From Phlebotomus papatasi (lineage: Eukaryota > Arthropoda > Insecta > Diptera > Psychodidae), in assembly GCF_024763615.1 (NCBI RefSeq), contig NC_077222.1, positions 3,410,001 through 3,474,000 on the forward strand: 64,000 bases of DNA, written 5' to 3'. Shown here piece by piece: positions 10,630-20,712 of this stretch. The position numbers and the translations under genes were made by a program. The stretch's first letter is position 1. Every line of letters starts with the position of its first letter. The notes beneath the pieces were generated by a model, which was not told where the DNA came from, searched no databases, and was given only the letters and a program-made list of their open reading frames with translations.

Positions 10630-10705
10630 TATTTTTTAAAATGTTTAATTTAAATTTAACTGTGCCGCAGTGAGCGAAATTCAAAGAGGGACGGGCCTAT
10701 ATGTG

Positions 10706-11397
10706 CACAGTAAAAACGAGATGAAATTGGCAGGTTGAATTCCATTAGTTGAATTGAACTAGTTGAAATTTCGAATTAGAAACCACTAAAAAAAAACTTT
10801 CAATTGAAAAGGAATCATTTAGATTGCAAAACTAGTAAAATTAAACTCTCGGTAATGGCCTACGTACAATAAATAGTAGTAATAATTACTATAATAGTAA
10901 TAAAATGAAGCAACAAAATGGCATAAACTTCATTCAACTGACTGACAGAAAATTGCCACGATTATCGTGTGTAATAGAATCAGTTCGATTTTCGTAGTAA
11001 TTTTTCAATCGATTATCGCAGCAAAAAGTTCAACTTTCAACTAATTTCGTTTGAACTCAGTCTTCTTCTTTTTATATTTTGTGTAATTTCAGTACAATTG
11101 TTGAAGGTAAATTTAACTTAGTTTGCTTTTCAACTACGAAAATACAACTTGTTTGCTTTTCAACTTTGCTTACTACGATAATCGTTGCAAATTTACTACA
11201 ATTATCAAGGCTCTCCCATTATGGCCTCTACACATTGGGAGAAATTTTTGTCAAAAATTGCTTTTTGAAGGAAATTCCCTGCAGCGTTGTAGGGGGAAAC
11301 TTCAAATATCTGTCAAAAACGCAATTTTTGACGAAAATTGCTCCCAATGTGTAGACGCCTTTACACGCGATAATCGTAGTAATTATTTTTTACTGTG
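10706..11397. mobile_element. MITE-like element with CACAGTAAAAA termini, second family
   Basis: The left end is CACAGTAAAAACGAG and the right end is TTTTTTACTGTG, giving about 692 bp. The interior repeats ttgcttttcaactt and contains inverted cgataatcgt words. It carries a nested 144-bp hairpin element (11220-11363). The termini resemble the 576 element but the interior differs. Confidence 0.55.
11220..11363. mobile_element. Hairpin MITE, TCTACACATTGGGAG family, copy 1
   Basis: Nearly the whole element is an inverted repeat: CTCTACACATTGGGAG...ttttgtcaaaaattgc pairs with gcaatttttgacg...CTCCCAATGTGTAGA. The centre reads ccctgcagcgttgtag. A second copy at 29885-30030 is over 90% alike by eye, indicating recent activity. 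Superfamily unknown. Confidence 0.75.
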
Positions 11398-11439
11398 TGG
11401 GTGGTGTGGGTGGCCTGATCGATTTAATATTTTTTTGCA

Positions 11440-11790
11440 CATTCAGTCCCGGCATTAAGTCCTTCGTGATTATGCACGTAACGGAAATTTGAAACAATTT
11501 TGCTACTTTTTCAGAATAAAACGTTAAATTCTTTTATTAAGGTAAATTTTTTAAATATTCTATTCTAAACATTTATTGAAGAACTCTGCCCAAAAAGTAA
11601 TGTTTGCTAATGCATTTCTATTAAAAAGTTGAATCTTTTGTTTTGACTACTTTACTCCGCGCGAAATTCGTTCTACGGCCGAGTTACTCAAAAGAAAGCC
11701 TTTGTGGGTATGCAAATTTTCTCGATGCGTAATGCCATTTCGCGCATCTTTTTCGGATCAGAAAATGTGCGTAATACCGGGATTGAGTGT
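11440..11790. mobile_element. MITE, TCAGTCCCGGCATTA family, copy 1
   Basis: The left end is CATTCAGTCCCGGCATTAAG, and the right end is GTAATACCGGGATTGAGTGTA in part. The interior includes ttatgcacgtaacgg and its counterpart. Part of it recurs inverted at about 43625-43876, which ends TTAATGCCGGGACTGAGTG. Confidence 0.6.
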
Positions 11791-11818
11791 ACAAGAAAAT
11801 GAAGAGAGCCTTGATATA

Positions 11819-13373
11819 CCGTCGTTGCGGGTGACTTTGCACTCGGGGGGTGACTTTGCACTCTGTTGTTCGCGAGACTTTCATTAATTCTAGAACTTAT
11901 TGATAGTCTTCGTCGATCTGGTCTACCATGTCAAAGTATATAGGGATATGTTATGTACCAAATAAGGTACAATGATCCTCAAAAGGATTCTTGTAGTTTC
12001 AGTAATAGTCAATGAAATCCTATTATAGGTATTTTGTTAAAAAACTACTCCGTGAAAAAGTTATCTGGAGATGCAATTCTAAAATCAATTTCAGAGTAAT
12101 AAATAACCCAAATCTATTCTAAATTTATCTGGCTAGAACAATCCACTTCGATTTTGTTCATTATTTTTATTAAAATATTTTTTTTGACAATTATCTTCCT
12201 AAGAGCGCATGATTTATGTTATAAAATTGCATGTAATGGTCTTTCTAAAGCCTTATTATAAAAGTATTTGGCCAAAAATTATCCAATTTTTTGATAATTT
12301 AAGATAAAATGACACAGATCTACAAGATGGTATGGTCGCCATCTTGATTTGACGTTTCTATCCGCCATTTTGAATATCTGTCAAAACAAAAATCTCATCC
12401 GATTGAGCTGAAATTTTAGTATGTTTTAGCTGATGTCAAGGCCTTTTCAGCACATGTATAAAATAAGGTGTAGGTCAAGCGATTGTCTAGATACTGGGGT
12501 TTCAAGTTCAAAATTTAGACATTTTCATGAATACAGAATTACCGGGAGCTTCTTTTATCGAAACCAGCACAAAAAAGGCAGCGGTACCGTTAGGCGATGA
12601 GATCTAATGAACAAACAAAAAGAAAAGTAATGTTTTTCTTTATAACAGCACGTTATTTGACAATCTGAATCTGTTTTTGCAAAGATGAAAAAATACAAAA
12701 ATAAATAAATTAATGCACTTTTCATTTATTTTTTAAATTATGTAAGAGTAAATAAATAAATAAAATGAAAGCCTCAACCATCTTCAATGGTTACTGAGGC
12801 ATTTTGTTTAGGTTTTAAAATTCAGAATTAGGAAACAAAGATCGCACAAATAAGAATATTTCAAAATTTTAAACTTTGAGCCTCTGTATCTAGGTGAATG
12901 CTTAACGTAGACTGGAACATAGATATGTTCTGAAAAGGCCCTAACATCAGCTACAACATACTAAAATTTCAACCCAATTGGACCAGTTTTAGGTTTTGAC
13001 AGTTATTCAAAATGGCGGACAGAAACGTCAAATCAAGATGGCGACTACGTCATCTTGTAGATCTCGTGTATCTTACCCTTAGAACCGAAGATCTTTATTG
13101 TCATTTATTATCATAAATTGTTGATTTTTTAGTATTTATTAAAAAGTGCAAAGTCACCCGCACCTTATCCCAAGTGCAAGCCTTTTTTCTTGATTTTTTT
13201 AAACATAGTAAAATTTTATAAAATTAATGCTAGTGGCACAAAATCCATTCATTAACAACTGAATACAAATAATTTTACTCAAAAACCCCCCCTCCCTTCA
13301 CTTTAACTGACCACTTTTAGAGGGTAAAGTTGAAAAACAGTGAAAAAACGTGCAAAGTCACCCGCAACGACGG
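11819..13373. mobile_element. 1.56-kb TIR element, CCGTCGTTGCGGGTGACTTT family
   Basis: It begins CCGTCGTTGCGGGTGACTTT and ends with the exact complement (AAAGTCACCCGCAACGACGG), flanked by TA on both sides. The TIR is 24 bp and perfect. Another internal copy of the motif occurs at about 13150-13165. There is no transposase frame. A second inverted repeat (about 12310-13080) is nested inside. Confidence 0.8.
12310..13080. repeat. Nested inverted repeat (arms about 130 bp)
   Basis: The left arm (tctacaagatggtatggtcg, tcttgatttgacgtttct, atttttgaat-like words, gaaattttagtatgttttag) pairs with the right arm at about 12945-13075 (acatactaaaatttcaac, aaatggcggacagaaacg, aaatcaagatggcgac). The gaaattttagtatgt phrase also occurs three times in the 56385-58177 repeat. 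Confidence 0.6.
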
Positions 13374-13384
13374 TAACCCACAGG

Positions 13385-13680
13385 ATTTGAAAAATTCGAG
13401 ATAATGTCGACGACTCAAAGTATAAGTCGAACAACTTGATTTTTTACAAGTTTTATTGGCTTTTTGGATACTTCTTTATACCGTCTACCTTCCCTGTGAA
13501 TATTATATGTGAGAGTTAATTATTTTCAAAGTTAGAGAAATTTTAAGTCTCTGCATGTAAAATCTCAGCTTCAAATCGGTCTCCTGTAAAATTTGTCTAT
13601 TGCGGTGTTATTCGTTTCTTATTCTGAGCGATCGATGTGAAACTTAAAATGTGATTCCTTTGTGATTTTTGTGACGTTTG
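13385..13680 (+). repeat. Dispersed repeat shared with 44235-44510, copy 1
   Basis: The two stretches align in the same orientation over about 250 bp through gtcgaacaactngatttttt, ttttggatacttctttatac, cttccctgtgaatattat, aaaatctcagcttcaaatcg and ctctgagcgatcga-like phrases. No TIR or coding capacity was found. Confidence 0.55.
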
Positions 13681-13844
13681 AATACAAATATGAATTTATT
13701 TTTCTCATCCAAATCTTGTTTATTTCATTCAAAGGTATTTAAATTAACAATCTTAGAGAGATTTAATGATTAGCAGTAAATTAGAATAACAAATAATCTC
13801 TAAATATCTCTTAAATTAATTTGAAGTATGTAATCTCAAATGAA

Positions 13845-13936
13845 TGTCGTCAACTTTTTTGAAAATGACGTTCAAATGAGGAGTGTGAGTATGATCCGTA
13901 TAATCCCCAAATGTTCAAATTTGAGGAACTCTACTG
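13845..13936. mobile_element. Truncated end of a CAGT...CCTCAAATTT element
   Basis: The block ccccaaatgttcaaatttga ggaactctactg is the same terminus as the right end of the 19112-19680 element. Only this end is visible here. A different MITE (13939) abuts it, sharing the TA. Confidence 0.5.
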
Positions 13937-13938
13937 TA

Positions 13939-14265
13939 CAGTGCTGTCTCTCTATATGCACAGTTTGGGTACTTTTTTTGACAGTTCTCTCTCTGAATAT
14001 GCACAACTTTTTTTGAAATTTCCAACGGTTTTTTTCTATCTTTTAATAAATTATCATTTTTTTATTGTTCTAGAATTTTCCGTGTTATTTTAAATATAAT
14101 ATGAGACAGAAAAAATAAAATTAAGAAAATTAAAAACAAGAAAAATTAGTTACCAAGAAAATAATTTTCTTTATTACTTTGTCAAAATGTAAACAAATTG
14201 ATTTTGAATGCAACCGACACAAAATCTGTGCATATAGAGAGTGTTCATATAAAGAGACAGCACTG
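13939..14265. mobile_element. MITE, CAGTGCTGTCTCT family
   Basis: TIRs are CAGTGCTGTCTCTCTATATG and the inverse (tatagagag...AAAGAGACAGCACTG), with TA on both sides, 327 bp. The subterminal TATGCACAG and its complement also pair. CAGT ends with TA fit the pogo/Tigger type. Confidence 0.75.
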
Positions 14266-14577
14266 TAATTCAAATTCAAAGATGCTTAACCCATTCCTTA
14301 CCATGGTATTATACATCATACGCAAATTGAGTGATTTTAGATTATTTATTCCTGGGTAATTTTTATCCAAATTGCTGTCGGGAATGGGTTTTTAGTAACT
14401 TTAATTAGTCAATTACTTGGGAAAAATAGTCCGACAGAGATGAAAATACATTCTGTTATTGTTTTCTTGCTTCAATGAAGGTCATGCAAAATCATTCAAT
14501 CATTTGCCTTAATATTGGAATACCAAACGAATGAATCACAAATGCCATAGGCTAACAGGTTTACCTTTGATTTCAGC

Positions 14578-14896
14578 ATGCCTTCCAGCGCCTCTCGCGG
14601 AAATTACAGTGAAGTAGAAATTTTTTTTGAAAGCCATGTGAGAGAAAAATACCGCGAGGACAGGATGAGTGACCAGGAAGATTCTGGAGCAGCCGGCGGC
14701 AGTTCAAGTGTGGAAATCCAAAGGAAGGATCGCCTCAGAGTGCTCTGTATTCACGGTTACCGGCAAAATGAATTCAGTTTCCGCAGCAAAATCGGATCAT
14801 TCCGGAAGTATGTGGACAAATATGCTGAGTTTGTCTTCATCTCAGCCCCGCATCAGGCTCCTCCGTTTCCGGGCGAGGAGGACAAGGGTTTGAATG
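14578..14896 (+). CDS. OVCA2: FSH1/OVCA2-family serine hydrolase, exon 1
   Basis: First coding exon of an alpha/beta-hydrolase of the FSH1 family (human OVCA2, a serine hydrolase reported to act on long-chain esters). After a low-complexity leader comes RLRVLCIHGYRQNEFSFRSK, the first strand and oxyanion-loop region (LCIHGYRQN) of the family, and FVFISAPHQAPPF. The exon ends GGTTTGAATG before gtaatt (14897), phase 1. The start is uncertain: ATG 14578 follows an acceptor-like tttcag, giving 275 residues in total; ATG 14665 (MSDQEDSG) has better context and gives 246, nearer to the usual 220-240. The 58-bp intron (14897-14954) is small, as is common in flies. Confidence 0.85.
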
Positions 14897-14954
14897 GTAA
14901 TTTAAATAAATTCTCACAATTTACGAGACTCTTAAATGAAATATTTCTCTACAG

Positions 14955-15463
14955 AAAACCAGAAAAGTTGGTGGTTCAACAAACCCGATGGACATTTCCG
15001 GGGGATCTACAAAGGAGGCCCCGTTGTGGGCTTTGAGGAGAGTTTACGACTAGTGGAGGAGACATGGGAGAAACAAGGACCTTTCCAGGGCCTTCTGGGT
15101 TTCTCCCAAGGAGGCTGTTTTGTTGGACTACTGAGTCATTTAGCTGAACGTGGGATGATCACAAGGCTGAAGCCAGAATTTGTGGTTATAGCTTCGGGAT
15201 TTCGTTCCCTCAGCCTAGCCCACCTCAATTACTACGAGAATACCGTGAAAATTCCTTCGCTGCATATCTACGGAGAAAATGACGACATCATTCCTACGGA
15301 AATGAGTGAAACTCTAGCTTCAGGATTTGAAAATAAGGCTGTAGTTACTCACAGTGGAGGCCACTACTTCCCTGCCACAGCTGCTCAGAAATCTGCCTAC
15401 GTGGAATTCTTCCGGGATCGCCTGCAGGAGCACCTGGAAGCTGCTGAACTTCAGAATAACTGA
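14955..15463 (+). CDS. OVCA2: FSH1/OVCA2-family serine hydrolase, exon 2
   Basis: It starts after ctctacag and continues the frame as ENQKSWWF; the WW-F--PDG region is typical of the family. Numbering from ATG 14578, the nucleophile is Ser157 in GLLGFSQGG, the acid is probably Asp216 in IYGENDDIIP, and the base is His243 in HSGGHYFPA. All three triad members are therefore present and the gene looks intact. The stop TGA is at 15461-15463. No signal peptide or membrane segment is visible, so it is probably cytosolic. Its physiological substrate in insects is not known from sequence. Confidence 0.92.
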
Positions 15464-15643
15464 TTATCTCTCCTTTCTCTCAAGATTTATTAATCACTAA
15501 TTCTCATATTCTTTTTATTTTACAAATTACATAAATTATTCCACATTCGTTATTTTTTTCTTTTCCTTTATCGTCTCAGTGAATTGTTTTTTTTTTTAAT
15601 TATAAAAGAATTGTACATTCAAAGAAATTTTAATTTCTTGTTA

Positions 15644-15649
15644 AATAAA
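15644..15649 (+). terminator. Polyadenylation signal of the OVCA2-like gene
   Basis: AATAAA lies 181 bases after the stop codon, in an AT-rich 3' region (ttgttaaataaaaatgaaag). It is the canonical hexamer and the most likely one used; a U-rich stretch follows about 30 bases later. Confidence 0.6.
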
Positions 15650-16720
15650 AATGAAAGAGAATGATTATCCGTAGAATAATTTTTTGTTTTATTTTTTTGA
15701 AAGGGACGACAAATCCTGGGAAAGCGATTGTTGTAGAGGGTTGTCTTAAGAATCATAGAACTTTACATCGTACTGAGTATTTAGGCATATTCTTATGTAA
15801 ATTTAAAGATAAATTGTTTTACTTTTCCATAAGATTTACATTCTATTTGAGAACAACAGCACCAACTTTTTGTGCATCATTCTCTATTAATTTTTTTGTA
15901 GGTTATTCAGAAATTTCAGGTTATGTTGAACCTAACCTTAAAAATTTGGGGCCTTTTAAAATTTATTTAAAAAAAAAACAAACTTTTATAAGAACCTGCA
16001 ATTTTATCTTTTTTGGTTTTATTATGATTCTCTTTTTTTAAATTATTTTATAAATTGAGGTTATGTGTAATCTAACCTCAAAAAGATCCAGCAGATTTTC
16101 GATCCAGGAATATAACAGTATAAAGACGAAAATACTGAACCTGTCTTGATTTTCACAATTTTACTTTTTAGAACTTTTCGAGGATGAATGGCCTTCTTCA
16201 TCAGGGAATCGAATATGGCAGCAGAGAAAATCAGGAGAGGTTCCAGTGTCTCGGTCCATCTCTTGCCTTAAAAGATATATCTCAGGCCAAGGCGTTAATT
16301 TTCCGAGCAATACAATTTGATTAATGTAGCTAATTTTCTTTTCACAGTGCTGAAATTTTGTTTTTTTTTTGTAATATGAGGTTATGTTGAACATAACCTC
16401 AAAGAGAGCGCATCGATTTTTTTATGTGAGTAAACTGGAAAACATTCTTAGCACTGGATCTCATATTTTAATTAGAATGTATTCATTTTTTTTTTTAAAA
16501 AGATAAAGACTTGAATAGTTAGAATCAGAAAACTTTTCAAAAAACTCGAAAACAAGACTATGTAAAAAGGAACATGAATTATATTACAATTTATTCTTTT
16601 TTTTGTTTCTCAGATGATTTAAGTTTGTGAAAATAAATTTGCAACATTTTGAAGTGTTCTTGCTTTTGAAAACCGTTTTGGAGGTTATGTTCAAAATAAC
16701 CTTACAATTCTAATCAACTT

Positions 16721-16929
16721 CCCAGCGAGCACAGTCAGCTAAATAAAGTAGGATTTTTAGCATATCTTTGCTCAATCGATGAACAAAAATATGCTGATCG
16801 GTCAGCAGTCTTGAACAAAAATTGCTAGGCACTGTTTCGCAAGTGTCGTTTTAAGGTTAGCAGAATTCAGCTGAAAATACCTAAGCGTTTAGCTGAATAG
16901 AAATCGGTCAGTATTTGATGCTCGCTGGG
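16721..16929. mobile_element. MITE with CCCAGCGAGCA termini
   Basis: The ends are CCCAGCGAGCAcag and tgatGCTCGCTGGG, 209 bp. Internal words cagctaaa and tagctgaa, and gatcggtcag and atcggtcag, also recur. It sits just after one of the short palindromes. No duplication is certain. Confidence 0.6.
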
Positions 16930-18258
16930 TTATTAGTAAAATAAGAGAATCAGAAAACCGAAAAAATATTTTATTCCATTATTCTCCAATTTTAAACGTC
17001 GCTTCATATTTGAAATCGTATTAAATCATAACCTCAAAATATTTTTGAAGATTAGAACTTTAACTTTTTCGAGTTTGTTATATTTTTTAAGCAAAAAATT
17101 ATCCTGAAATTATTAATTTTAATCAAATCGTGAGAAATTCACTTTAAAAGTTAATATTTTTGTTTCTATTTCTAAAATATTTCCCGATTTTGAGGTTAGA
17201 CACAACATAACCTCATATATGAAGCGGAAACTTTTGGAATAGTAGAAAATGGATAAAATTATTATGATTTGTAGTCGTGTACTGAATGTATCAAACACTC
17301 CAGCAAATTCAGAATAATTTCCAAGATGTCTTGTATTTTAAAACTTAATAATCTTTTCATTTATTTTCTGTCGTTATTTAATTACGTTTTAAAAATCACT
17401 TTAATTGGTTTCCTTTATATGGCATTTTAGATGATTTTATATTTTTCTTAATAGAAGTTCATTTATGAGATGACCGCAAAGTTAGAATTGAATTTTTAAG
17501 GTTATGACTACCATAACCTAAAACTTCAACTAATTTATAGGTTAGGAGAATCCCATTAATTTACCTATTCCATTAAAAAAAAACGAAAATTATTTTTTTG
17601 TGACTATTTATAAATATTTTTGCCCAAAGTTTGCATTAAGTTCATCATAACCTTACTTTCTAAAATAAAAAAATAACCTAAAATTTAAAAAAAAGTGAGA
17701 ATGACCACAATAATTTAGCTTATTGAAATGCAAAAATATAAAGGCTAAATGATCTTTTTCGCGGATGAGGATCCTCCCCCAGGATTGCAAAGAAAAAATT
17801 ATTATATCTCGCTAAAAGCAAGCACATTCAGAAGGTAGAAAAGAAATATTCTTTGATGCTTTTATTTATTTATTTATCTATCAAGTTTTTTTTGTGAAAA
17901 AGACAAGAATCGAGATAATTTTATTTCCTCTATAGTGATTCCACTTAGAATGAAGGTACTTTTCAACAAAAAAAGAAAGATAAAGGACAATCTTCTAAAA
18001 AATGTGTTAATTTTATTAAAAAAAAAGATAGTGCAAAATAACCCCCAACATTTATGGAGACATTTTTTTGTTTTTAATAAATTCCTCATTGAATTGGTAA
18101 AGAGAAAAAAACATTATTTTTTTTTTACCTCACCTGCTGGAGCTTATTCAAAAGGAAAAAAAAACATATTTATAATTTACAGCATTCTTCTTTTTTTTCA
18201 CTTGTGAGCTCCTCTGTATCTCTTTTGGGGGCGCTTCATATAAAACAAGAAAAGGCAA

Positions 18259-18518
18259 TTAAGCAACTTGCTCCTGTCCATTGGCAGCCTCTTGATTTTT
18301 CATCACGTCCGGAAGGTCTGGCGGTGATGAATATGGTGTTATTTCCAGCGCTTCAAATTCACCCGTTTCTGTCCGAATTGCGAGACCCAGTTGTGCTGGA
18401 GCCTGAGCCTTAGCCGTAACAATTGAGATACCATAGTCTTGCAATGGCTTATCATCCTCCATGACTGTGTTGTCTTTATTGTAAAGCTGCTGATCTCGAG
18501 GCCGAATCTTGAGAATCC
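18259..18518 (-). CDS. EloB: Elongin B, exon 3 (C-terminal)
   Basis: This exon encodes ILKIRPRDQQLYNKDNTVME through DYGISIVTAKAQAPAQLGLA and ends SSPPDLPDVMKNQEAANGQE plus a few residues. It is Elongin B, the ubiquitin-like partner of Elongin C in the Elongin (SIII) elongation factor and in VHL/SOCS-box cullin E3 ligases. APAQLGLA-R and PPDLPDVMK are the diagnostic C-terminal motifs. The acceptor is ggcttgtag (AG at 18520-18519), leaving GG to complete the split glycine codon from exon 2. The joined protein is 118 residues, the same length as the human protein. Confidence 0.97.
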
Positions 18519-18769
18519 CTACAAGCCCAACAATTTGACAATTACAACTTAGTCAAAGCTCAATTGTCCCCAGAAATCAATTGCTTATTCAGAAAAATTC
18601 TATAATCTATTTTAAAGGTTATTTTGAAATGTAAGGTTATGTTGGCTCTAACCTATAAAACCATATCAATTTTCTTTAAATTTTGTTAAATCGAACTCCA
18701 CGGAGAGAGCATTATTCCCTCGATTTTTTCACTCCCCCCCCCCCCGGAGGCCACTTTTTTCAACAATCT

Positions 18770-19090
18770 TCACGTTTCAGATGATTTCTGAGAAATGTTG
18801 TCACGCTGTTTGTCTGTCTGTCTGTCCGGCTGCCACAAGCTCTAGAGGCCAAACGGTTAGAGATAGCGACTTGGGACCTTCGAGGGACCCCCCATAGATC
18901 GACCCAAGGATCGTTAACATGTCCCTCATTTCCTCCAACCCTCGCCTTCCCTTCCAAAATCACGTTTTTTTGGGATTGTTGAAAAACGCGTCGAGCGATT
19001 TTATTCATTATAACGGTTTTTCAAGGTCAAAAGTTAAAAAAAAACTCAGGACAGAGGTGAATAATAACCGTTTGAAACCGAAAAAACGTC
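18770..19090. repeat. Dispersed repeat with GAGGCCAAACGGTTAGAGATA block
   Basis: Typical blocks are (tgtc)n near 18808-18826, gaggccaaacggttagagat, cgacttgggaccttcgaggg and accccccatag. Similar blocks occur at about 25670-25745, 26610-26690, 26960-27065, 45540-45600 (inverted), 53350-53440 and 56550-56590. They are diverged, have no visible ends and no coding sequence. An old, abundant, unclassified repeat. Confidence 0.5.
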
Positions 19091-19111
19091 AAATGAAAAT
19101 GGTACAGGGTA

Positions 19112-19680
19112 CAGTCTAGTTCCTCAAATTTAGAACTCCTCAAATTTGGACGACGATTATGTTCAAAATGTAAAATTTGAGGTTATGTGAAGAAATTTTT
19201 TCGTGGAGTTCCATTTTTCTCTGGTATTTCCTCAATATTATCGTATTATATTAACTTCCGCAACAAATTCCATTTATTTAACAATACAGTAGACTCTCTT
19301 TCAATTGGACATTTGGGGCAACATGTCATACGGTTTATCGATAGATTTAGGCGTCAAAGCCTTTGTAAATTCCACAAAAAGCGCTCAATTATAAAAAAAA
19401 CACGATAAAATAGGAAGAACTACAGCGAATTTGAGCAAATTAGCTTCATAATTGAACGTAAAAGTAGTCAACAAAATTTTTCGCTCGATTGAAAAAGAGC
19501 CCATTGAGCGAGAGTCTACTGTAAATTGCATTGATATATTCTCTAAAGTTATTTATCTTAATTTTAGGGAAAGTGAATTTCAGATGAATTCCGTTATGTT
19601 TTTGTAAATATTGTTCAAATTTGAGGAGTGAGAAATGTCATCTATACCCCCCAAATGTTCAAATTTGAGGAACTCTACTG
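19112..19680. mobile_element. CAGTCTAGTTCCTCAAATTT element with a nested MITE
   Basis: The left end is TA-CAGTCTAGTTCCTCAAATTT; the right end is AAATTTGAGGAACTCTACTG-TA read in pieces. Between them sits the 19287-19521 MITE. A separate remnant of the right end is at 13845-13936. Confidence 0.65.
19287..19521. mobile_element. MITE, CAGTAGACTCTC family, copy 3 (nested)
   Basis: TIRs are CAGTAGACTCTCTTTCAATT and the inverse (attgagcgAGAGTCTACTG), with TA on each side, 235 bp. It shares the outer 12 bp with the 4758 family but has a different interior. Confidence 0.7.
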
Positions 19681-20712
19681 TACGTCAATTGCATCAAAAC
19701 GGTGCCTGGTCAAATTTATTTTGACGTTTATTCGGTTTCAAACGGTTCTTGCTCACTCTTGCTCTAGAGAGCGCACTTATCAGCCGAATTGGGCATATTT
19801 GAGCTCCTTGGAAAGTTCTTGGAATTTCCGACAGAACTGAATGTATTCCAGTCGGTTTTAAAGCGGTAATGAACAGGTTCATAACCAATAAATAATTTTT
19901 ATTCGAATTCTAATAAAGATTAATTCATTTCATTCCAATTAAAAAATTTAAAAAAAATCGTATTTACGCAGACCACGGAATTTTTCGCGGATCTGAGATA
20001 TTCGGCTTTAAAGTTTTTCGGATATTTTTGTGCATTTTTCTTACAATTTTATTAATTTACAAGTGAAACTTGGCATATGTTAAGCCTAAAGAAGGCTTTA
20101 AAGTCTAAATGGATGTCAAGTTTGAGGTCTCTATCTCTTATAGTTTCCGAGCTATTCGACTTTAAAATGTCACAGTTATTTTTTTTTGCATTTCTAACAA
20201 TTGAATTTGCACGCTTTACAATTTGTAAGACCATCGCGTTGTACGCATTTCGAGGTTGCCTGTATAGAATCTCAGTTACCATAAGCTTATCTGGACTTCG
20301 AATTTGCCCTCAATCTGAGTTTGCAATGAAAAAATCACACCTATCATAAGCCCGTTTAGGCTTATCGTTGACTTTATTTTCAAATCTTTCATAAATAAAT
20401 GTGCTATAATGGTTCTAGAGAGACAGCCTTAAATGTATGTGAGTCAATTTTATAAGGAGACAAATTGTAATTTATTTGTGCTGTTTGTTATATTTATTTA
20501 TTTAGCATTTTAGCTTTTATAGAAATGGTTCTAGTGTGATAGTGTGAAGCCCGTATTAATGATTCGTTTCTCAAATAAAATCTTCAAGCAATCTGTTACA
20601 GTTACAGTCTTCCCAAGTGGGTCTCGGCTAGAATAGAACCGTCTATGATTGAGCTGTGCGTGTTTTTAAACGCAATCTGAACCGTTTTATGATTGAGCTG
20701 TGCGTGTTTTAA

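Larger units (their letters stand above)
15918..18655. repeat. Cluster of 25-bp AGGTTATGT palindromes
   Basis: The tail-to-tail interval between the OVCA2-like gene and Elongin B contains at least seven copies of a short inverted repeat: 15918-15939, 16056-16080, 16377-16401, about 16680-16703, 17191-17215, 17498-17520 and 18632-18655. There are half-copies near 17026 and 17645. The best copy, 16377-16401, reads TGAGGTTATGT, then TGA, then ACATAACCTCA. The spacer and two inner positions vary while both arms are kept. I see no larger element around each copy. Confidence 0.75.

Noticed and set aside
11123..11458. 111-codon frame on the plus strand
   Set aside because: It runs through two nested MITEs and its peptide is unlike any known protein.
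18733..18746. Run of about 12 C residues
   Set aside because: A simple homopolymer at the edge of a repeat; no associated structure.
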